From NCBI GenBank assembly GCA_036502625.1, contig DASXYG010000089.1, forward strand, positions 1-64,000: 64,000 nucleotides of DNA. The letters are read 5' to 3'. This document shows positions 10,817 through 19,798 of this stretch, one piece after another (position 1 is the first letter of the stretch; every line of letters starts with the position of its first letter). The position numbers and the translations under genes were made by a program. A model generated the notes under the pieces. It saw only the letters and a list, made by a program, of their open reading frames with translations, had not been told where the DNA came from and did no database searches. The stretch is from DASXYG01 sp036502625 (GTDB lineage Bacteria > Actinomycetota > Actinomycetes > Streptosporangiales > Streptosporangiaceae).

Positions 10817-12025
10817 ATGACGGTCCGCCTGCTGACCAACATCGGCCGCCTGTGGACCGGTTCCGACGTCCTCAGCAACGCGGCGCTCATCACGCATGAC
10901 GACCGCATCGCGTGGGTGGGGCCGCAGTCCGAGCTGCCGCGCAGCATCCCCGGCGTCGTCGACGACATCGTCGACGTCGATCACGTGGAGAACATCGGCG
11001 GCGGGCTCGTCACGCCCGGCCTGATCGACGCCCACGCCCACCCCGTCTACGCGGGCAACCGCTGGGCGGAGATGGCCATGCGCGCCAGCGGGTCGACGTA
11101 CGGCGAGATCGCCGCGGCCGGCGGCGGCATCGCCTCCACCGTCACCGTGACCCGCGGCACCGACCCCTGGACCCTCTGCAACGGCGTGCGCGAGCGCCTC
11201 CGCTTGTGGTTAACACACGGGACCACCACGGTCGAGGCCAAGACGGGCTACCACCAGACCCGTGACGGTGAGCTCGCCGACATCCGGCTGCTGCGGCAAC
11301 TGGAGACCGAGCCGATGATGCCGCGGGTGCACGCCACGTTCCTGGCCGCCCACTCGCTGCCGCCGGAGTACTTCGGCCGCCAGCGCGACTACGTCGACGC
11401 CGTGGCGTCCTGGTGCGGCGACGCCGCCACCGCCGGTGCCGACAGCATCGACGTCTACTGCGACGAGGCCCACTTCAGCGCCGACGAGTCCCGCTGGATC
11501 CTCAGCGCGGGCCGCGCCGCCGGGCTGCTGCCGCGCATCCACGCCGGCTCCGAGCAGCGCGCCGGCGCCGCGCAGCTCGCCGCCGAGCTCGGCTGCGCGT
11601 CCGCCGACCTGCTGCACGAGATCACCGACGAGGACGTCGGCGCGCTCGCCCGCGCCGGGGTGACCGCCGTGGTCTGCCCCGGCACGGCGCTGCAATTGCG
11701 CCGCACCCCGCCGGTCCGCGCCCTGCTCGACAAGGGCGTTCCGGTCGCGCTCGGCACCGACCACAACCCGGGCCACTCCGGGCTCGGCTCTATGTCCCTG
11801 GTCCTGGCGCTGGCCATCTCGATGTTCGGCATGAGCGTCGGCGAGGCGCTGCGCGCGGCCACCGTCGGCGGCGCCATCGCGCTCCGCGCCCCCGACCGCG
11901 GCGCGCTCGCGGCCGGCCGCTTCGCCGACATCGTCCTCTGGGACGCCGACCACGAGGGCGCCTTCGCCTGGGCCATGGGCCTGCGCCCGCTGCGCGTCTG
12001 GCGCGGCGGCGAACCCGTCCACTAG
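10817..12025 (+). CDS. hutI: Imidazolonepropionase (histidine catabolism)
   Basis: Cytosolic metal-dependent amidohydrolase, 402 residues, that opens 4-imidazolone-5-propionate to N-formimino-L-glutamate, the third step of histidine degradation. Metal ligands are visible in DAHAHPVYAGNRW and the late Asp in LGTDHNPGHSG. Other segments typical of the enzyme are GTTTVEAKTGY and AAHSLPPEYFG. The ATG has GGGAGG 7 bases upstream. Two oddities: no other hut gene (hutU, hutH, hutF) is in the window, and codon 132 (11210-11212) is TTA, a very rare codon in such genomes. If this organism has a bldA-type tRNA, translation could depend on it. Confidence 0.93.
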   Translation: MTVRLLTNIGRLWTGSDVLSNAALITHDDRIAWVGPQSELPRSIPGVVDDIVDVDHVENIGGGLVTPGLIDAHAHPVYAGNRWAEMAMRASGSTYGEIAAAGGGIASTVTVTRGTDPWTLCNGVRERLRLWLTHGTTTVEAKTGYHQTRDGELADIRLLRQLETEPMMPRVHATFLAAHSLPPEYFGRQRDYVDAVASWCGDAATAGADSIDVYCDEAHFSADESRWILSAGRAAGLLPRIHAGSEQRAGAAQLAAELGCASADLLHEITDEDVGALARAGVTAVVCPGTALQLRRTPPVRALLDKGVPVALGTDHNPGHSGLGSMSLVLALAISMFGMSVGEALRAATVGGAIALRAPDRGALAAGRFADIVLWDADHEGAFAWAMGLRPLRVWRGGEPVH

Positions 12026-12030
12026 GCCCG

Positions 12031-12924
12031 ATGCCGACCCCACCCGACCCGCCGCCCACCGGTTCCGGCGGGTCCGGCTCGGGGCGGGTCGCGGTGGTCA
12101 CCGACTCGACCGCGTACCTCCCGTCCGGGCTCGTCGCGGAGCGGGGGATCACCGTGGTGCCGCTCGCGGTCGTGGTCGACGGCGTGCCCGGGGTCGACGG
12201 AGAGGCGTTCGCCGCACGTGACGTGGCCGAGGCGCTGCGCCGGTGGGCGCCGGTCACCACGTCGCGGCCGTCCCCCGAGCGGTTCGCCGCGGTCTACGCC
12301 GCGAAGGCCGCGGCGGGCGCGCCGGCCGTCGTGTCCGTCCACCTGTCCGGCGCCATGTCCGGCACGGTGGAATCGGCCCGCCTGGCCGCCGCGGACGCCG
12401 CGATCCCGGTCGAGGTCGTCGACACCCGCCTGATCGGCATGGGCCTCGGCCTCGCCGTGCTGGCCGCCGCCGAGGCCGCCGCGTCCGGCGCCACCGCCGC
12501 CGGGGCCGCGGCGCGCGCGGCGGACCGTGCGTCCCGTACCCGCTCGCTGTTCTGCGTCGACGACCTGGAGCACCTGCGCCGCGGCGGCCGCATCGGCGCC
12601 GCCCAGACCCTCGTGGGCTCCGCCCTGGCGATCAAGCCCGTCCTCGGCATCACGGACGGCCGCGTCGAGCCCCTGGAGAAGGTCCGCACGTACACCCGTG
12701 CCGTCGCCCGCATGGAGGACCTGGCCGCCGAGCACGCCGGCCCGGGCCCCGCCGACGTCGCCGTCCAGCACCTGGACAACGCCGAACGCGCCGAGGAACT
12801 GGCGGCCCGCCTGCGCGCCCGGCTCCCGGCCGTACGCGACCTGTACGTCTCCGAGGTCGGCACGGTGATCGCCGCGCACGTCGGGCCGGGCATGCTCGGC
12901 GTGGCCGTCGTCCCCGTGCCCTGA
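12031..12924 (+). CDS. DegV family fatty-acid-binding protein
   Basis: A 297-residue DegV protein. This family binds a fatty acid between two domains and in Firmicutes (FakB) presents it to a fatty acid kinase. Family marks are VVTDSTAYLPSGL at the N-terminus, TSRPSPERFAAVY with its Ser/Thr-rich ligand loop, VHLSGAMSGTVESARLAA, VVDTRLIGMGLGLAVL and VDDLEHLRRGGRIGAAQ. The final stretch is VGTVIAAHVGPGMLGVAVVP. It lies 5 bases after hutI, so the two may be cotranscribed by position only. The ATG has no clear ribosome binding site and the first 20 residues are Pro/Gly/Ser filler, so initiation a little downstream is possible. No fakA-like kinase gene is nearby. Confidence 0.9.
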   Translation: MPTPPDPPPTGSGGSGSGRVAVVTDSTAYLPSGLVAERGITVVPLAVVVDGVPGVDGEAFAARDVAEALRRWAPVTTSRPSPERFAAVYAAKAAAGAPAVVSVHLSGAMSGTVESARLAAADAAIPVEVVDTRLIGMGLGLAVLAAAEAAASGATAAGAAARAADRASRTRSLFCVDDLEHLRRGGRIGAAQTLVGSALAIKPVLGITDGRVEPLEKVRTYTRAVARMEDLAAEHAGPGPADVAVQHLDNAERAEELAARLRARLPAVRDLYVSEVGTVIAAHVGPGMLGVAVVPVP

Positions 12925-12932
12925 CCGCGCCG

Positions 12933-12959
12933 CCCGTCGTTCAGGCCGGGGACGACGGG
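12933..12959. terminator. Hairpin between convergent genes
   Basis: CCCGTCGT (12933-12940) pairs with ACGACGGG (12952-12959) over an 11-base loop. It lies between the DegV stop and the end of the convergent gene on the minus strand, whose last codons it overlaps, so it may serve both directions. Confidence 0.45.
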
Positions 12960-14806
12960 TCCGGACGTCCCGGGTCGGTCATGGGCGAGGCGGCGATCCC
13001 GGGGCTGACCTCGATCGACGTGATCCTGGCGGGCGCGCCGTCGACGGGCTCGGCGAGCAGCATGGACTCCTCGGGGAGGATCCGCAGGGAGGACGGCTCG
13101 ACCGTGTAGGTCTCGGCCTTCTCGTAGGTGGAGGCCTGCGACCACGTCGTCCCGCTGGCATGGGACCGGGTCTGCGACCGCTCGACGGCCTCGGACCGGG
13201 AACGGCCCGCCGACAGGTTCAGGCCGGCGGTGAGATTCAGCGGATCGGCGGTGAGCCCGGCCTCTCGGCTCCTCGCCGTGGTGTGCGTCCGCCCGTCCGT
13301 CGTCGCGGTGGTGTCGGTCTCGTCGCCACCGTGCGTGCGTGTCATGGACGAGAGCGTGAAGGTGCGGTGCCGGCCGATGAAGTCGGCGGCCCGGCCCGCG
13401 TCGTCGGGGTTGCCGAGCCGCATGAACGCGACGGTGCCGCCGCCGATCAGCGGCGACGACGCGCGCAGATGACGGAACAGCAGCGTGAGCGGTACGCCGC
13501 GCCGCTGGGCGGCCCCCGCGAGACGGTCGGCGTGGTCGGGCGCGATCTCCTCGGCCCCGGCGATGATCACGGCGGGTGCGGGCCGCTGCGCGGCGAGGGC
13601 GTCGATGCGGTGGGTGAGGTCCTGCACGATGAGCTCGGCGAGCAGTTCGCTGCCCGGGTTGCGGCGGTCGCCGGCCAGGGCGAGGCAGGTCAGGTCGGCC
13701 GCGGGGGCGGGCGCGCGGCGGACGCCCAGGTCCTGGAGCGGGTGCAGCCAGGACTCCAGGCCGTTCAGCGCGGGCCGGGCGTGTTCGAGGTTGTCGCGGG
13801 CGAACAGGCCGTCGCGGATGTGCGCGATCTCCTCGGCGCGAAGCCGCGGATCGGTGGCCGTTCCGTTCGTGAGGACCCGCACGGCGGCGGCGAGGCGCCC
13901 GACGGTGACGGTGCCGGTGAGCGCGGTGGCGAGCCGGCTCAGGATGTGGTGGTCGCGGCTGCGCTCCGCGCGGCCGCCGGGCGTCTCGTCACGGCTGTGG
14001 ATGGCCGCGACGAGGGCGTCGACGAGCTGCCCGGGGGTGAGGTCCGCGCAGACGGCGGACTCGGCCAGCCGCGCGGGAAGCCATTCGGCCCGTACACCCC
14101 TGCCCGCGCTCGCGGCGAGCGCGGCGAGCGGGTGGACGACCTCGTTCCAGGAGAGGTCGATGACGAGGACCGGCCGCTCGCACAGCAGAGACGCGCCGTA
14201 CACCGTGAGCACGCTCTCCCAGCCGTACGGGGTGCCGCCGACGACGTCCAGCCTCCGCCCGCCGCCCGGCACCGCGACGGGGAGCCACCGGTAGGCGCGG
14301 GTCGCCTTTTCGGCCTGTTCGCGCTGGTGGGCGGCCTTTCGCTGCTGCCATTCGGCATACTGCCGTTGATGCTCGAGCCTAATGGTGTCCTGCTTCTTGC
14401 GGATCTGCTTTTGCGGCCGGCGCCGGTCGGCCTTATACGCGAGGAATCCGTAGGGGACGGCCGAACATACGAAAATGATGGCGAAAAGTTCCATCCCGCC
14501 GTATGCGATAGAGACGTCGGACGAACTCGAACGCGGGTTTGCGATGGCCGCTACCAGGAGCAGCGCCAACACGACCGAGCCTATTGCGAACGGCAGGAGA
14601 AGCCAGCCGCCGAGACGGCGCAGACGCCGATACCTGCGATGGCGCGCATAGATGTGCTCCTCCCAGTTCGGGGAGGGCGCCACCTCCCGCGGCTCGGGTT
14701 CGGGGAAGGGCTCCGAGACGCTCTCCGGGTCGCGGAACCGCCAGCCGAGCCGGCAGCCAGGGACCAGCAGACGCGCGGAATTGGCCGCCGTCCATCCTTC
14801 GGTCAC
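12941..14806 (-). CDS. Large membrane protein with degenerate P-loop ATPase-like domain
   Basis: A 621-residue protein I cannot name. It has an acidic/Pro N-terminus, two membrane segments (about residues 68-90 and 103-121) and a basic, Gln-rich helical stretch (about 130-170). A large cytosolic domain then opens with GGTPYGWESVL: the place of a Walker A (GxxxxGK[ST]) but with Trp-Glu for the Lys. About 20 residues on, PVLVIDLSW resembles a Walker B strand. Near the C-terminus a Ser/Thr-rich segment leads into YTVEPSSLRILPEESMLL, reminiscent of the end of conjugation/secretion-type AAA ATPases. I infer a relative of those ATPases that may no longer hydrolyse ATP. The GTG start has GGAGG too close to be ideal. 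The 5' third (14340-14540) is less GC-rich than its surroundings. Confidence 0.6.
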   Translation of the reverse strand: MTEGWTAANSARLLVPGCRLGWRFRDPESVSEPFPEPEPREVAPSPNWEEHIYARHRRYRRLRRLGGWLLLPFAIGSVVLALLLVAAIANPRSSSSDVSIAYGGMELFAIIFVCSAVPYGFLAYKADRRRPQKQIRKKQDTIRLEHQRQYAEWQQRKAAHQREQAEKATRAYRWLPVAVPGGGRRLDVVGGTPYGWESVLTVYGASLLCERPVLVIDLSWNEVVHPLAALAASAGRGVRAEWLPARLAESAVCADLTPGQLVDALVAAIHSRDETPGGRAERSRDHHILSRLATALTGTVTVGRLAAAVRVLTNGTATDPRLRAEEIAHIRDGLFARDNLEHARPALNGLESWLHPLQDLGVRRAPAPAADLTCLALAGDRRNPGSELLAELIVQDLTHRIDALAAQRPAPAVIIAGAEEIAPDHADRLAGAAQRRGVPLTLLFRHLRASSPLIGGGTVAFMRLGNPDDAGRAADFIGRHRTFTLSSMTRTHGGDETDTTATTDGRTHTTARSREAGLTADPLNLTAGLNLSAGRSRSEAVERSQTRSHASGTTWSQASTYEKAETYTVEPSSLRILPEESMLLAEPVDGAPARITSIEVSPGIAASPMTDPGRPDPSSPA

Positions 14807-14927
14807 CCTCCGATCACCCCATCATCGCGAAGACGGAATTGACGTACGGAAAAGCCGCCCCTCCCCACTTCAGCACAAGATCGCAATTTACGGGCATGGG
14901 TGCCGCGTTCCTCGCTCGCTCCCTCGC

Positions 14928-14957
14928 TTGCCGTCTTGCTTCTTAGCTTGCTAGCAT
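14928..14957 (+). promoter_or_regulatory. Promoter of the RHH gene, probably leaderless
   Basis: TTGCCG (14928-14933), an 18-base spacer and TAGCAT (14952-14957). The GTG start of the next gene lies 6 bases after the -10 box, so transcription should begin on or beside the start codon. No ribosome binding site is present, which agrees. Confidence 0.55.
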
Positions 14958-14963
14958 GCTCGC

Positions 14964-15119
14964 GTGGGCGACGATGACGTGAAGCAGTTCAACGTGTACC
15001 TGCCCGTTGGGCTGATCAAGCGGGTCAAGCATCGGGCGATCGAGTCGGAGCAGTCGCTGTCGGCGCTGGTCGCCGACGCGTTGCGCGCCTACCTCGACGA
15101 CGCTGAGAAGGGGAGCTGA
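14964..15119 (+). CDS. Ribbon-helix-helix (CopG/Arc-type) DNA-binding protein, 51 residues
   Basis: A small gene read from GTG 14964 to TGA 15117. The product begins VGDDDVKQFNVYLPVGLIKR, giving the single beta strand (KQFNVYLP) of a ribbon-helix-helix protein. Helix 1 follows (VGLIKRVKHRAIES), then the Ser-rich turn (EQSLS) and helix 2 (ALVADALRAYLDDAE). Such proteins dimerise and read the major groove with the strand, and many are antitoxins. No toxin-like gene is next to it: the following genes are a VOC protein (1 base away) and a methyltransferase, so it may regulate that operon. The start fits a leaderless transcript. Confidence 0.7.
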   Translation: MGDDDVKQFNVYLPVGLIKRVKHRAIESEQSLSALVADALRAYLDDAEKGS

Positions 15120-15120
15120 C

Positions 15121-15477
15121 ATGGGCACCGACGGCATCGAGGCCGTGTTCCTCGAGACCCACAACTGGGGGAAGGCCGCGAAGTTCTTCCAGGGGCTCGG
15201 GTTCGAGCTGGAGTTCGCGACCGATCACGAATCCGGGCAACTGCGCAACGGCGACGGGCCGTACGTCTTCATCGCGGAGGTCCCCGAGGGGCAGGAGCTC
15301 CGCGAGCCGCGCATGGTCCTGCGGGTGCCCGACGCGGACGCGTTCCGCCCCGGCTCGGCGGTCGAGGTGGTCGCGCCGTTCGAGGCCACCCACTTCGGCA
15401 CCCGCGAGATGACCGTGCGCGACCCCGACGGGCGGCTCTGGAGCCTCCAGGCCCCGGCGGCCGGTGACCCGTCGTGA
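15121..15477 (+). CDS. VOC (glyoxalase/bleomycin-resistance fold) protein
   Basis: A 118-residue vicinal-oxygen-chelate protein with paired beta-alpha-beta-beta-beta units. The N-terminal unit has FLETHNWGKAAKFFQGLGFELEF and the C-terminal one ends TVRDPDGRLWSLQAP, the usual 'DPDGxxW' close of the fold. Members bind metals, antibiotics or glyoxal adducts, and no ligand set here is diagnostic of one activity. GGGGAG precedes the ATG. It starts one base after the RHH gene stop and its own stop overlaps the methyltransferase GTG (GTGA), so the three form a tight operon. Confidence 0.8.
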   Translation: MGTDGIEAVFLETHNWGKAAKFFQGLGFELEFATDHESGQLRNGDGPYVFIAEVPEGQELREPRMVLRVPDADAFRPGSAVEVVAPFEATHFGTREMTVRDPDGRLWSLQAPAAGDPS

Positions 15478-16316
15478 GCGCGGAGCCCGACCACACCGCC
15501 GTACGGGTCGCCCTGTGGCGCGCCATGCACGTCCAGGTCGACCCGCCGCCGCACGTCCTCGCCGACGAGATCGGCCTGGAGCTGGCCGCGCCCGAGAACG
15601 GCTGGCGCGACCGGCCCGACATGCATCCGGCCGGCACGAGCCGGTTCCGCGCGGGCGTCGTGGCCCGCGCCCGGTTCGTCGAGGACCTTGTGGCCGAGCG
15701 CGCCGCCCGCGGCCTCGGGCAGTACGTCGTCCTCGGCGCCGGGCTCGACACGTTCGCCCAGCGCCGTACGGACACCGCGGGCCTGTGGGTGTTCGAGGTC
15801 GACCAGCCGGAGACGCAGGCGTGGAAGCGCCGCCGCCTGAACGAATGCGGCTACGGCGTGCCCGACTCGCTGCGCCTGGTTCCGGTCGACTTCGAGGCCG
15901 GCGGCTCCTGGTGGGATCCGCTCGCCGCCGCCGGGTTCGACGCGGCGCGGCCCGCCGTGGTGGCGTCCACGGGCGTCAGCATGTACCTCACCAAGGACGC
16001 GAACGCCGCGACGCTGCGCCGTATGGCCGCGCTCGCCCCCGGCTCCACGTTCGTCATGACGTTCCAGCTCCCGCTCGACCTGGTCGACGCCGACGACCGG
16101 CCCGGACGGCAGATGGCCGAGGACGGCGCCCGGGGGACCGGCACGCCGTTCATCAGCTTCTTCGCCCCGGAGCAGATGCTGGCGATGGCCCGCGAGGCGG
16201 GGTTCGCCGACGTCGCGCACGTGTCGGCGAACGGCCTCAACGAGCGCTACTTCGCCGGGCGCCCCGACGGCCTCCGGATGTCCACCGGCGAAGACCTCCT
16301 GGTCGCGACCGTCTGA
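15474..16316 (+). CDS. SAM-dependent methyltransferase (LCMT/TIGR00027 type)
   Basis: A 280-residue class I methyltransferase of the leucine-carboxyl-methyltransferase-like group common in mycobacteria and streptomycetes. The SAM-binding core has the family motif YVVLGAGLDTFAQR, the acidic strand end VFEVDQPETQAWKRRRL, and later VPVDFEAGGSW and VASTGVSMYLTKDA. The substrate is unknown, since many relatives act on polyketides or small acids. It is translationally coupled to the VOC gene by a GTGA overlap. It ends 7 bases from the convergent lepA gene. Confidence 0.85.
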   Translation: MSAEPDHTAVRVALWRAMHVQVDPPPHVLADEIGLELAAPENGWRDRPDMHPAGTSRFRAGVVARARFVEDLVAERAARGLGQYVVLGAGLDTFAQRRTDTAGLWVFEVDQPETQAWKRRRLNECGYGVPDSLRLVPVDFEAGGSWWDPLAAAGFDAARPAVVASTGVSMYLTKDANAATLRRMAALAPGSTFVMTFQLPLDLVDADDRPGRQMAEDGARGTGTPFISFFAPEQMLAMAREAGFADVAHVSANGLNERYFAGRPDGLRMSTGEDLLVATV

Positions 16317-16323
16317 CCGCGGG

Positions 16324-18162
<1,839 letters not shown>

Positions 18163-18291
18163 GCGTTATCCGTTCGGTCAGATTGGTGACGCTCTCTAGC
18201 TTGCCCTGCCCGGGAGGGTTCCGCGAACGGCGGGTCGTACCGGAACCGATCGGCGGCCGTGAACGTCGGTGGGCTTGTGGGAGAGCACCGT

Positions 18292-19299
18292 TTGAAAAGG
18301 ATACGGCGTTGCGCCGTGGGCGTGGGCGTGGCGCTCGCCCTGGTGCTCGGCGGCGCGGCCGGCGCGACCGCCTTTCCGGTGACGGCTGCGTGGCAGGCGT
18401 ACGGCGGCACCCCGGCCGCGTGGGCGCGCTCCAGCGGGAACGACGCGGTGTGGATGGGCCACGCGTGGGTCGACGGCCGCCGCGACGCCGGCGACGTACG
18501 GCGGTTCGCCGGCCGCCTGCGCGGTAGCGGCGTACGCGACCTGTTCGTGCACGTCGGGCCGTTGAACCGGGACGGCACGCTGCCGTCGGGACGGCACCCG
18601 GAGGCGCGGTCGTTCGTCGCCGCGGCGCACCGCTACCTGCCGGGCGTGCGCGTGCAGGCGTGGCTCGGGCAACGCGTCGACCAGGGGTTCGACCTCACCA
18701 GCCGGGCGACGCGGCGGGCCACGGTGGGCGTCGCGGACGGGCTGATCCGGTCCGGGTTCGACGGGATCCACTACAACTTCGAGCCGGTGAGCAGCGGCGA
18801 TCCGGGCCTGCCGGTGCTGCTCCGCGAGACGCGCGGCGTGCTCGGCGGGCGCCCGCTGTCCGTGTCGGTGCCGCAGCTCGAACCCGTAGCCGGGCTGCGG
18901 CTGCCGCTGCACCTGGTGGCCGGGCGCGACAAGTACTGGACGTCCGGCTACATGACGGAGGTCGCGCGGGCGTGCGACCAGGTGGCGCTCATGGCGTACG
19001 ACAGCGTGATGCCGACCGCGCCGCTGTTCGGCGGTTACGTCGCCGACCAGACCCGGCGGATGCTGCGCGCGGTGCCCGAGGGGACCGCGCTGCTGATCGG
19101 CGTCCCGGCGTACCACGAGGCGACGTACACGCACGATCCCGGCGCCGAGACGACCGCGGCGGGGGTGCTCGGGGTGCGGCTGGGGCTGAGCGCCGGCGGG
19201 CGTCCGCGTACGCGTGTCGGCGTCGCGGTGTACGCCGACTTCACGGCGACGGCGCGGGACTGGCGTGCGTACACGGACGGCTGGGTGCGGCCGCGGTGA
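18292..19299 (+). CDS. Secreted GH18-like (chitinase-fold) protein with altered catalytic motif
   Basis: About 335 residues with an N-terminal signal peptide (KRIRRC, then a hydrophobic core VGVGVALALVLGGAAGATA). The body reads as a TIM barrel of the glycoside hydrolase 18 type: strand VRDLFVHVGPLN, strand VRVQAWLG, then FDGIHYNFEP in the place of the catalytic DGxDxDxE, and later DQVALMAYDSVMP, where GH18 has the MxYD strand. The general-acid Glu is kept, but the two inner Asp positions read His and Asn, so normal chitinase chemistry is doubtful. I favour the TTG at 18292 because GGGAGAG lies 6 bases before it and it gives a canonical signal peptide. The GTG at 18259 would add 11 residues. 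It stands alone, divergent from lepA. Confidence 0.65.
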   Translation: MKRIRRCAVGVGVALALVLGGAAGATAFPVTAAWQAYGGTPAAWARSSGNDAVWMGHAWVDGRRDAGDVRRFAGRLRGSGVRDLFVHVGPLNRDGTLPSGRHPEARSFVAAAHRYLPGVRVQAWLGQRVDQGFDLTSRATRRATVGVADGLIRSGFDGIHYNFEPVSSGDPGLPVLLRETRGVLGGRPLSVSVPQLEPVAGLRLPLHLVAGRDKYWTSGYMTEVARACDQVALMAYDSVMPTAPLFGGYVADQTRRMLRAVPEGTALLIGVPAYHEATYTHDPGAETTAAGVLGVRLGLSAGGRPRTRVGVAVYADFTATARDWRAYTDGWVRPR

Positions 19300-19318
19300 C
19301 CCCGATGACGGGGACGGT

Positions 19319-19347
19319 TTGGGCGCGGTTGGAATGTCGGCTATCCT
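19319..19347 (+). promoter_or_regulatory. Promoter of rpsT
   Basis: TTGGGC (19319-19324), a 17-base spacer and TATCCT (19342-19347) fit a principal sigma factor promoter. The predicted start near 19354 leaves a leader of about 105 bases before the rpsT GTG, long for this genome. Confidence 0.6.
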
Positions 19348-19459
19348 TAATCGCTGCTGACGTGTATTGCGAGCCCGGCCCTCTCAGTCGTTTCGGCTCC
19401 ATGTGCGTCGCACCCCATGGACGACCTGACTTCAATGCGACATCGAGCGAGGCTTTCGC

Positions 19460-19726
19460 GTGGCCAACATCAAGTCCCAGATCAAGCGCAACCGGCAGAA
19501 CGAGAAGCACCGGCAGCGCAACAAGGCGGTCAAGTCCTCGCTGAAGACCGCCATCCGCAAGTTCCACGAGGCGGCCGCAGCGGGGAACGTGGAGGAGGCG
19601 AACCAGCTTCAGCAGGCCGCCTCCCGCCAGCTCGACAAGGCCGCGAGCAAGGGCGTCATCCACAAGAACCAGGCGTCGAACCGCAAGAGCGCGATCGCCA
19701 AGAAGGCCGCGTCGCTCGCGGGCTGA
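19460..19726 (+). CDS. rpsT: 30S ribosomal protein S20
   Basis: An 88-residue basic protein binding 16S rRNA early in 30S assembly. The N-terminus MANIKSQIKRNRQNEKHRQRN and the NKAVKSSLKTAIRKF helix are diagnostic, with VIHKNQASNRKSAIAKKAASL at the C-terminus. The start is GTG with GAGCGAGG about 8 bases upstream. It is monocistronic between its own promoter and a terminator shared with holA. Confidence 0.98.
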   Translation: MANIKSQIKRNRQNEKHRQRNKAVKSSLKTAIRKFHEAAAAGNVEEANQLQQAASRQLDKAASKGVIHKNQASNRKSAIAKKAASLAG

Positions 19727-19747
19727 CGCCGGCCGAATTCCCGTACC

Positions 19748-19785
19748 ACCCCCGCCACCCGGGTCCGCCCGCCGGTGCCGGGGGT
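19748..19785. terminator. Terminator between rpsT and holA
   Basis: ACCCCCGCCACCCGG (19748-19762) pairs with CCGGTGCCGGGGGT (19772-19785), a GC-rich stem with one mismatch and one bulge and a 9-base loop. The dyad lies between convergent genes and can act in both directions. Confidence 0.65.
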
Positions 19786-19798
19786 GTCGCGTTTCCCG

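Noticed and set aside
10521..10820. 99-residue frame overlapping the hutI start as ATGA
   Set aside because: The overlap looks like coupling, but codon third positions are not GC-biased, the protein is Arg/Ser/Pro-rich, and the ribosome binding site for hutI is independent and good.
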